Source of the DNA: Candidatus Latescibacterota bacterium
GTDB taxonomy: Bacteria; Latescibacterota; UBA2968; UBA8231
Assembly (NCBI GenBank): GCA_020852055.1
Contig: JADZBP010000316.1
Span: forward strand, 1 to 40,042
Direction of reading: 5' to 3'
DNA: 40,042 bases
Within the stretch, counting starts at the first letter, position 1; the number at the start of each line of letters is the position of its first letter. The notes under the pieces were generated by a model. That model was not told the origin of the DNA. It made no database searches and saw nothing but the letters and a program-made list of their open reading frames with translations. Position numbers and translations under genes: made by a program. This document shows, in pieces, positions 33,798 through 40,042 of this stretch.

Positions 33798-35990
33798 ATG
33801 CACCCGCGCAAAACCCTGCTGATCCTGGTGATCCTGGCCCTGCACCTGGCCCCCGCCCGCGGCGACGAACCCCTGGTCCTGCCCCGCCTCGGGGGGCCGG
33901 TCCAATTGGACGGCCCCAGTGACGAGGCCGCCTGGCAGGCCATCCCACCTTTGCCCCTGGTGATGAACTCCCCCACCTTTGGCGGCCCCCCCTCGGAGCG
34001 CACCGAGATCCGGATCGCCTGGGACGGCGAGTACCTCTACGCGGCGGGCCGTTTCTACCACGCCGACCCGGCCGGGGCCCAGGTCAACTCCCTTTTCCGC
34101 GACGAGGATATCTGGCGCGACGACGCCTTCGCCCTGGTGCTCGACACCTTTGACGACGATCAGACCGCCGCCGCCTTCCTCACCACCCCGGCCGGGGTCC
34201 GCAAGGACTTCTCGGTGTACAACGACGCCGAACCGAGCTGGGAGACCCCCTACGATATGTCCTGGAACACCTTTTGGGAGGCGGCCACCCGCCGCACTGC
34301 CGAGGGGTGGTTCGCCGAGATGCGGATCCCGGTGGCGAGTCTGCGCTTTGAGGTGCGCGAGGGCCGGGCGGTGATGGGCCTGATCACCTGGCGTTACCTG
34401 GCGGGGAAAAACGAGATCGACGTATATCCGGAAATCTCCCCCAAGTGGTACTGGGGAGTGATCAAACCCTCGGCGGCCAGGCAGGTGGTCCTGGAGGGGG
34501 TCGAGGCCCGGCGGCCCTTCTATCTCGCCCCCTTTGCCTCCCTCGGGGTGGGGCAGGAGGCCGAACTGGCGGGCGGGGGGTATCACACCGCGCGGACCCT
34601 CAAACACGAACTGGGCGCCGATCTCAAATTCCCCCTGGCCAGCAACCTGACCCTCGACCTGACCGCCAACACCGACTTCGCCCAGGTGGAAGCCGACGAC
34701 GAAGAGGTCAACGTCACCCGCTTTTCCCTCTTCTTCCCCGAAAAACGCCCCTTCTTCCTGGAGCGGGCCAGCACCTTCGAGTTCCGCCTCGCCGGCGACG
34801 AACAGGTTTTCTACAGCCGGAGGGTAGGCCTTGCCGAAGAGGGGCCGGTGCGGATCCTGGGCGGCACCCGGCTGGTGGGCCAGGCCGCCGGCTGGGATCT
34901 GGGGTTCTTCGACCTGCAAACGGCCGCGGGGTCCTCGCAGCCGGCCGAGAACTTTGCGGTCCTGCGCCTCAAAAGGCCGGTGTTCAACCGCCATTCCACC
35001 GCCGGGGGCATCCTCACCAGCCGGGCCAGCACCGCCGGCCTCGACAACCTCACCGCCGGCCTGGATGGGGTGCTGGAGATGCGCCCCGACGAGTTCGCCA
35101 CCCTCAAATGGGTGCAGACCCTGGGTGAGCGACCCGACCTGCTGGACGATGGGTACCTGCTGGCCCGCTGGGAGCGCCGTACCTTCCAGGGCCTGGGCCA
35201 CGAACTGGGGCTCGCCCGCTCTGGGCCCGGGTACGATCCGGGCCTGGGGTTCGCCCCGCGCCGCGACTACCGCCGCGCCGACGGCCGCCTGAGCTGGGGC
35301 TGGACCCCGCCCGAGTCCTCGCCTTTCCAGAGCCACCTGCTGGCCCTGCGCGGTGAAGCCTATCTGCCCAACCGGGGCGGCAAGCTCGAATCCGCCGCCC
35401 TCGGGCCTTCCTGGGACTTTGCCCTCAAGACCGGGGCCTCGGGACAGGTGACCCTCGACCTCTTGGCCGAGGATCTGGCCGAGGACTTCGCCCTCTCGGA
35501 CCACGCCGGGGTGCCCTCTGGTTCCTACACCTTCTGGGATCTCAACGCCTACTACCAGTCCCCCTACGGTTCGCGCTGGCGCCGCGACCTTTCCCTCGCC
35601 GCCGGCCGCTTCTACGACGGCTGGCATCTCACCGCCGGGGCCACCCCTTCCCTGTCGCTCTCGCGCCACCTCGAGATCGGGCCCGAGTACCAACTGGACC
35701 TGGCCCGCTTTGCCGACCGCCACCAGCGCTTCCGCTCCCACCTGTTGCGGCTGCGGACCCGCCTGGCCCTCGACACCCGCCTCTCTGCCAGCGCCCTGGT
35801 GCAGTACAACAGCGCCGAAAACACCGTGGGCCTCAACCTCCGCCTGCGCTACAACCGGCGCGAAGGCGACGACTTCCACCTCGTCTACGACCAGGGACTC
35901 AACACCGACCGCCGGCGTCTGGCCCCCGCCCGGCCCCGCACCGCCAACCGCACGGTGCTGCTCAAGTACACCCGCACCTACGCCTACTGA
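33798..35990 (+). CDS. DUF5916 outer-membrane protein with N-terminal CBM9-like domain
   Basis: 730 residues. Signal peptide MHPRKTLLILVILALHLAPA, then a CBM9-like beta-sandwich (PVQLDGPSDEAAWQAIPPLP, IRIAWDGEYLYAAGRFYH, RDDAFALVLDTF) at about 30-215, followed by a long beta-barrel-like region ending LKYTRTYAY. FAQVEADDEEVNVTRFSLFF and PEKRPFFLE are very typical of DUF5916 proteins, which are widespread in FCB and Gemmatimonadota. Function unknown; perhaps uptake or display of glycans. Confidence 0.85.
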   Translation: MHPRKTLLILVILALHLAPARGDEPLVLPRLGGPVQLDGPSDEAAWQAIPPLPLVMNSPTFGGPPSERTEIRIAWDGEYLYAAGRFYHADPAGAQVNSLFRDEDIWRDDAFALVLDTFDDDQTAAAFLTTPAGVRKDFSVYNDAEPSWETPYDMSWNTFWEAATRRTAEGWFAEMRIPVASLRFEVREGRAVMGLITWRYLAGKNEIDVYPEISPKWYWGVIKPSAARQVVLEGVEARRPFYLAPFASLGVGQEAELAGGGYHTARTLKHELGADLKFPLASNLTLDLTANTDFAQVEADDEEVNVTRFSLFFPEKRPFFLERASTFEFRLAGDEQVFYSRRVGLAEEGPVRILGGTRLVGQAAGWDLGFFDLQTAAGSSQPAENFAVLRLKRPVFNRHSTAGGILTSRASTAGLDNLTAGLDGVLEMRPDEFATLKWVQTLGERPDLLDDGYLLARWERRTFQGLGHELGLARSGPGYDPGLGFAPRRDYRRADGRLSWGWTPPESSPFQSHLLALRGEAYLPNRGGKLESAALGPSWDFALKTGASGQVTLDLLAEDLAEDFALSDHAGVPSGSYTFWDLNAYYQSPYGSRWRRDLSLAAGRFYDGWHLTAGATPSLSLSRHLEIGPEYQLDLARFADRHQRFRSHLLRLRTRLALDTRLSASALVQYNSAENTVGLNLRLRYNRREGDDFHLVYDQGLNTDRRRLAPARPRTANRTVLLKYTRTYAY

Positions 35991-36000
35991 GCCCACTCAG
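35987..36000. other. Hairpin containing both convergent stop codons
   Basis: CTGAG-CCCA-CTCAG includes the stop of DUF5916 (35988-35990) and of the SET gene (minus, 35997-35999). Only 6 nt separate the genes. The 5-bp stem has no T-tract. Confidence 0.35.
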
Positions 36001-36578
36001 GAGGCGTGGAAATAGGAGCGGGCCTTGGGCGGGGCCGCCCGGCCGGCAGCGAGTTCGTCGAGGAAAACGGGGTCCTGCATGAACCCCCGCAGCGGCTGCG
36101 CCACCAGCGCCACCAGCGGCGCGGTCTGCGCCACCACCGCGTCCCAGGCCTCGCCACAACGCAGCACATCGTCCCCCTCGACGCGCCCCCGACAGCCCGG
36201 CGCCCCGCAGTGGCAGGGCATACCCTCGGTGAGATTGAGCATGCCGTACTCGCAGGTGATCTGCTCGCCCGGCTGGATGTCGCGCACCGCCACGTCGGCG
36301 TAGGCGCCCAGGCCCAGGGTATTGGGGGCGCAGGAATGGTTCATGTACCGGCCCCAGTCCCAGCACAACACCCAGGTGCCGTCGGCGTTGATGTACGCAT
36401 AGGTGTCCATGATGCGGCGGTACGGAGCGGGCAGGGTTTCGACCTGCTCCGGCGTATAGATCTGATCGAGCTGGCACAACACCCAGGTCAGGGTGCCGCG
36501 CGGGATGAAACGGGTGGCAAAGACGCCGTGCCCGATACGCTCGTCCACCAGGCGCAGCTCGGTGTGGGGATGGATCAC
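35997..36578 (-). CDS. SET-domain protein with post-SET cysteines
   Basis: 193 residues. GHGVFATRFIPRGTLTWV, RYMNHSCAPNT and GEQITCEYGMLN are the SET motifs; CHCGAPGC near residue 125 is the post-SET zinc cluster that completes the lysine channel. This is close to the eukaryotic-type arrangement, unlike the shorter SET protein at 32632-33012. A C-terminal helical extension of about 60 residues follows. Likely protein-lysine methyltransferase; target unknown. 40 nt downstream of an ABC exporter gene. Confidence 0.85.
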   Translation of the reverse strand: MIHPHTELRLVDERIGHGVFATRFIPRGTLTWVLCQLDQIYTPEQVETLPAPYRRIMDTYAYINADGTWVLCWDWGRYMNHSCAPNTLGLGAYADVAVRDIQPGEQITCEYGMLNLTEGMPCHCGAPGCRGRVEGDDVLRCGEAWDAVVAQTAPLVALVAQPLRGFMQDPVFLDELAAGRAAPPKARSYFHAS

Positions 36579-36618
36579 GGGAAAAGACTCCTTGAGAGGG
36601 TGAATGGCTCGACCGGCG

Positions 36619-38400
36619 CTAGACGGAAAGGTCCGGGCCGTCCATGTCGGCGACCAGCATATCCTCGGTCAGCCGCAGGGCGAACTCGTTCCACAGCTGG
36701 AAATAGTACCCCTTCTGGTTGAGCAGCTCCTTGTGGCTGCCCTGCTCAACCACCTTGCCCCGGCGCAGGACAAAGATGCGGTCCATGGCTACCACCGAGG
36801 ACAGCCGGTGGGTGACCGAGATCAGGGTGCGGCCCTTGGCGAGGCGGGCCAGGGTGGTGTTGATGGCCGCCTCGGTGCCCGGATCGAGGGCGGAGGTGGC
36901 CTCGTCGAGCAGCAGGATATCGGGGTCGCGCAGGACCGCCCGGGCGATGGCCAGGCGCTGGCGCTGGCCCCCGGAGAGCCGGCCGCCCCGCTCCCCCACC
37001 GGGGTATCGTACCCTTCGGGCAGCCCCAGAATGAATTCGTGGATCTCGGCCGCTTTGGCGGCCTCCTCCACCTCGGCATCGCTGGCCGCGGGCCGGCCCA
37101 GACGGATATTCTCCCGCACCGACAGGTCGAAGAGGAAACTCTCCTGGAAGACCACGCCGAGGTGGGCGCGCAACGAGTCCTGGGTGACCTGCCGCAGGTC
37201 CAAGCCGTCGAACTCGACGCTGCCGGCATCGGGGTCGTAGAAGCGCAGGATCAGACTGAGCAGGGTGCTCTTGCCCGAGCCGCTCTCACCCACAAAGGCC
37301 ACCGACTGCCCCTTGTCGATGCGCAGCTCCACCTCGTCGAGATTGCGTTGCTCCCCGCCGTAGCTGAAGACCACCCGGCGGATGGCGATCTGCTCCTTCA
37401 GGCGGGGCAAGACACCGGCGTGGGGCTGGTCCTGGACCCGGGGCAACTCGGCCAGCAACTCGTCGATGCGGCGCATACCGCCCATGGCCTGGACCAAGTT
37501 GGGCACGTACTGGGTGACGTACGAGAGCGAATAACTGAGGCTGAGGAAGAGGGCCTGGAAAGAGGCCAGCGAGCCGATGCTCAGCTCGCCCCGGTACGCC
37601 ATGTACGCCCCCACCCCCATCACCAGCACCTGCAGCAACATGATGCCGATGCCCGCCGAACGCTCGACCAGGGCGCTGAAGAACCCCAGACGCAGCGAGG
37701 AACCGGCCAGCCGCCGATTGTGCTCGGCAAAACTGCCCAGGGATCGGCGCTCGAGGGAAAAAGCCTTGATCGCCGGCTGCGAGACCAGTTGTTCCTGCAG
37801 GTTGGCGGTCATGCCCGCCTCGTCCTGGCGGCGGGCGTAGCTGGCCGTGGCGGCGCGGGGGGCGAAGATGCGCGGCCCCAGCAGGCACAGCGGCCAGACC
37901 AGCATCGCCACCAGGGCCAGGCGCCAGTCGATGGCGAAGAGCAGCGCGGTGTTGGCCAGCACATCGAGGGCGGGCAGCAGCCCCCAGGGGATGGCTGCGC
38001 CCATGGCCTGTTCCACCACCCCCAGGTCCCCGGAGAAACGCGAGAGCACGTCCCCCACCCGGGTGCGGCCGTAGTAGTCTAGCGAGAGGCTCTGCAGATG
38101 GGTGAACATGCGTTCCCGCAGGTCGCGCAGGACGCGGGCACAGACCTGGGCATAGAGATAATCGCGGCCCAGGCCGCCCACCGAGACCACCACCGCCCCG
38201 ACCCCGAGGCCCGCCAGGATCTTGACCAGCACCTGGCCGTTGCGGCCGATCAGCGCTTCATCGACGATATACTTGAAGCTGAAAGGCACCAGCGAGCCGA
38301 AGGCCATCTCCAGAACCAGGCCCAGGCCGATGAAGAGACACTTGCGCCAGTAGGGCCGCACACAGGCGACGAGAAAACCCAGAAACGCAAAGAAACCCAT
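36619..38400 (-). CDS. ABC exporter, fused membrane and ATPase domains (MsbA/LmrA type)
   Basis: 593 residues. Six membrane helices in the first about 320 residues, then an ABC ATPase with Walker A GESGSGKST, Q-loop VVFQESFLFD, signature LSGGQRQRLAIARA, Walker B ILLLDEATSALD and switch His in VTHRLS. Functions as a homodimer (or heterodimer) exporting lipids, drugs or peptides; substrate not predictable. AGGAAG precedes the ATG. Promoter at 38445-38473. Confidence 0.92.
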   Translation of the reverse strand: MGFFAFLGFLVACVRPYWRKCLFIGLGLVLEMAFGSLVPFSFKYIVDEALIGRNGQVLVKILAGLGVGAVVVSVGGLGRDYLYAQVCARVLRDLRERMFTHLQSLSLDYYGRTRVGDVLSRFSGDLGVVEQAMGAAIPWGLLPALDVLANTALLFAIDWRLALVAMLVWPLCLLGPRIFAPRAATASYARRQDEAGMTANLQEQLVSQPAIKAFSLERRSLGSFAEHNRRLAGSSLRLGFFSALVERSAGIGIMLLQVLVMGVGAYMAYRGELSIGSLASFQALFLSLSYSLSYVTQYVPNLVQAMGGMRRIDELLAELPRVQDQPHAGVLPRLKEQIAIRRVVFSYGGEQRNLDEVELRIDKGQSVAFVGESGSGKSTLLSLILRFYDPDAGSVEFDGLDLRQVTQDSLRAHLGVVFQESFLFDLSVRENIRLGRPAASDAEVEEAAKAAEIHEFILGLPEGYDTPVGERGGRLSGGQRQRLAIARAVLRDPDILLLDEATSALDPGTEAAINTTLARLAKGRTLISVTHRLSSVVAMDRIFVLRRGKVVEQGSHKELLNQKGYYFQLWNEFALRLTEDMLVADMDGPDLSV

Positions 38401-38444
38401 GTATATTCTTCCTACTCTGGTGCTGATAAGGGTTGGGGGGGGAT

Positions 38445-38473
38445 AATATAGACCTGGCCCTGGTTCCTTTCCA
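38445..38473 (-). promoter_or_regulatory. Candidate promoter of the ABC exporter gene
   Basis: Minus strand TGGAAA (38473-38468), 17-nt spacer, TATATT (38450-38445). Start near 38438. Confidence 0.5.
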
Positions 38474-38543
38474 CTGCGGCGATTGATCGGGGCCGTGCCA
38501 GGCCTTACCTTGGAACCCGCTGCCCCAAACCGAAAGGAGCCCT

Positions 38544-39323
38544 ATGTTCGACCCGGTTATGCTCTTTCGCCAGCGCCTCGCCCAGGGCCAGGTGCTGGCC
38601 GGCCCGGGGATCGGCCTCACCGACCCGCAGGCCAGTGAGGCCCTCGCCGATGCCTTCGACTTTCTCTGGTACGACATGGAGCACAGCCCCATGAGTATGG
38701 AGGCCCTGCGCACCCATCTGATGGTCGCCCGCGGCAGGAACAAACCCGCCATCGTCCGGGTGGGCGGCAGCGACACCGCCTTCATCAAGCCGGTGCTCGA
38801 CGCGGGCGCCTCCGGGATCGTGGTGCCCCAGGTGCGCCGCGTCGAGGAGGTGAGGTCCGTGGTGTCCGACTGCCGGTACCCGCCGGTGGGCCGGCGCGGC
38901 TTTGGCCCGCTCATCCCCACCAATTACGGCCGCAACGCCGGTCCAGAGTACGTCGCCACGGCCAATGCCCAGCTCTTCGTCAGCGTGATGATCGAGACCG
39001 CCGAGGCGGTGGCGGCCATCGACCAGATCGTCGCCCTGCCCGGCCTGGACTCGGTGGTCCTGGGCCCCTGGGACCTGTCGGGTTCCCTGGGGCGCCTGGG
39101 CGAGGTGGGTCACCCCGAGGTGGTGGCCGCTCTCGAAAGGGTGATCGCCAGCGCCAGGGCCGCCGGCCTGAGTGTCGGTTCGGGTATGCCCGCCGATCCC
39201 GAATTCGCCGCCCTGCAGGTGCGCCGCGGGGTGCAGTGGCTGCAACTGGGCGGGGATTGTGGTTACCTGGTCTCCTACGCCGACCAGCTGGTCAGCCAGC
39301 TCCGCCAGCGCCTGGCGCAGTAA
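38544..39323 (+). CDS. HpcH/HpaI-family aldolase
   Basis: 259 residues. Catalytic His in WYDMEHSPMS, Arg in NKPAIVRVGG, and metal ligands Glu in MIETAEAV and Asp in LGPWDLSGSLG; all HpaI motifs are kept. The family cleaves or forms 2-keto-3-deoxy acids, releasing pyruvate and an aldehyde, in sugar-acid or aromatic catabolism. This suits the enolase-superfamily dehydratase at 30025-31239, which could supply a 2-keto-3-deoxy acid, though the two are not in one operon. AAAGGAG precedes the ATG. Confidence 0.9.
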   Translation: MFDPVMLFRQRLAQGQVLAGPGIGLTDPQASEALADAFDFLWYDMEHSPMSMEALRTHLMVARGRNKPAIVRVGGSDTAFIKPVLDAGASGIVVPQVRRVEEVRSVVSDCRYPPVGRRGFGPLIPTNYGRNAGPEYVATANAQLFVSVMIETAEAVAAIDQIVALPGLDSVVLGPWDLSGSLGRLGEVGHPEVVAALERVIASARAAGLSVGSGMPADPEFAALQVRRGVQWLQLGGDCGYLVSYADQLVSQLRQRLAQ

Positions 39324-39330
39324 ACGACCC

Positions 39331-40042
39331 ATGCTCGCCCAGGCCCAACTCGACCAGTTCCATCGCGACGGATTCGCCGTGGTGCGCCAGGTGGTGGGAG
39401 GCGACGAGCTGGAACTCCTGCGCCTGGCCGCCGACCGGGTCGAGGCCGACGGGATCTCCGGTCGGGGCGAGCACCACTACCACTCCCTGGCCGGGGGGAC
39501 CCAGCTTTACTACCGCAGTGACCAGGTCTGGGAACACGACCCGATCTTTGCGGCCACCACCGCCCACCCCGGCCTGCTAGCGGCGGTGGGCCAGTGCCTG
39601 GGCCACCCCTTCCTGCCGGTGGCCGCCAGCTTTCTCTGCAGCCAGCGTTTCGGCAAATTCCCCCGAACCTGGCACCAGGCCCCCCCTTACGGCGACCGGC
39701 GGCGGCACACCTTTGCCCTCGCCCATTTTGCCGCCGGCCTCTGCCTGGACCCCGTCACCACCGAGAACGGCTGTTTCTGGGCCCTGCCCGGCCACCACCT
39801 GGCCGGGCACCTGAACCTCGAATTCGGCGACGAGGAGGAGCTCTACACCCGCGCCCGGCCCCTCGAAATGGCCGCCGGCGACCTCTTGCTGCTCGCACCC
39901 TCCGCCCCGCGCGCCTCCCGCGGCAATGCCTCGCCCCGGACCTGGCGCCTCCTCCTCCTCCACTACCTGGCCCGCCCGGTGCTCGAGCAGGTCTACCCCG
40001 AATGGCAGACCGAGGGAGGGGGATTTGGCCCGCAGGGCCTGG
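39331..40042 (+). CDS. PhyH-like protein with lost iron ligands (gene runs off the right edge)
   Basis: First 237 residues seen, no stop before the edge. The fold signature of phytanoyl-CoA dioxygenases is present: FHRDGFAVVRQVV, TENGCFWALPGHHLAGH and AAGDLLLLAP. But the HxD iron motif reads H115-Q-A117 (TWHQAPPYGD), and the distal His position, by alignment of HGS..N with RASRGN, is Arg194. With two of three Fe(II) ligands missing, ordinary 2-oxoglutarate dioxygenase activity is unlikely; the 2OG-binding Arg region is still present (TWR, Arg206). It starts 7 nt after the aldolase stop, so it is probably cotranscribed with it. Confidence 0.78.
   Translation, partial: MLAQAQLDQFHRDGFAVVRQVVGGDELELLRLAADRVEADGISGRGEHHYHSLAGGTQLYYRSDQVWEHDPIFAATTAHPGLLAAVGQCLGHPFLPVAASFLCSQRFGKFPRTWHQAPPYGDRRRHTFALAHFAAGLCLDPVTTENGCFWALPGHHLAGHLNLEFGDEEELYTRARPLEMAAGDLLLLAPSAPRASRGNASPRTWRLLLLHYLARPVLEQVYPEWQTEGGGFGPQGL

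Noticed and set aside
1..40042. tRNA, rRNA, CRISPR, insertion sequence or attachment site
   Set aside because: Nothing recognisable as transposase, integrase, array repeats or RNA gene was seen; subtle RNA genes could be missed by eye.

Overview
The window is GC-rich bacterial DNA, densely packed with protein genes on both strands. I see no rRNA, tRNA, CRISPR array or insertion sequence. The gene content suggests a bacterium of the FCB superphylum: a secreted protein with a FlgD/type IX-like C-terminal tail (NYPNPFN... ending LLLLR), a TonB receptor with an N-terminal carboxypeptidase-regulatory-like domain, and a DUF5916 outer-membrane protein. Enolase-superfamily, HpcH/HpaI, PhyH and DUF6785-like genes together make Latescibacterota or a relative my best guess, but this is inference.

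Layout. (1) 1-3252, minus strand: a UreH/NicO-type metal transporter, a membrane-tethered OmpR-type DNA-binding protein without receiver domain, a CHAD protein and the N-terminal part of a sensor histidine kinase. (2) 3463-13167, plus strand: a TonB receptor, a secreted di-haem protein, a CbiM/N/Q/O-type nickel/cobalt importer, a GT87-like glycosyltransferase and a NicO-type exporter with an EF-hand. With region 1 this is a nickel/cobalt island. (3) 13222-16155: a Cys-rich membrane-anchored protein and an OprC/NosA-type copper receptor that carries CxxxM and HxM plus a Met-rich repeat. (4) 16314-25413: a sigma-54 activator followed by a tightly overlapping operon of thioredoxin, TolC, DUF2892, a small membrane protein, RND adaptor, RND pump, UspA and a DUF6132-like protein, with a convergent small lipoprotein gene. 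(5) 25509-33657, minus strand: GGDEF, SET, class-III aminotransferase, enolase-superfamily enzyme and DUF6785 transporter, then lytic transglycosylase and serine hydrolase. (6) 33798-40042: DUF5916 outer-membrane protein, SET protein and ABC exporter (minus), HpcH/HpaI aldolase and a truncated PhyH-like gene.

The most interesting part is region 4. Two small membrane-protein genes in the efflux operon (19738-19914 and 25037-25237) are each interrupted by an in-frame TGA. In both, the frame stays open past the TGA and a hairpin whose loop starts with G lies exactly 17 nt downstream, which fits the bacterial SECIS pattern. In the second, the TGA falls where the DUF6132 family has its second conserved Cys. 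In the first, the read-through frame ends in a 4-nt GTGA overlap with the next gene. I read both as candidate selenoproteins. The operon has a near-consensus sigma-54 promoter (17814-17829), preceded by three copies of TGATGCAACA (two direct, one inverted), and an almost identical sigma-54 promoter (25482-25497, minus) precedes the convergent lipoprotein gene. A related palindrome overlaps the activator's own putative -35. Together this looks like a self-contained sigma-54-controlled, selenoprotein-containing RND efflux and thiol-redox system. Its substrate cannot be told from the sequence.
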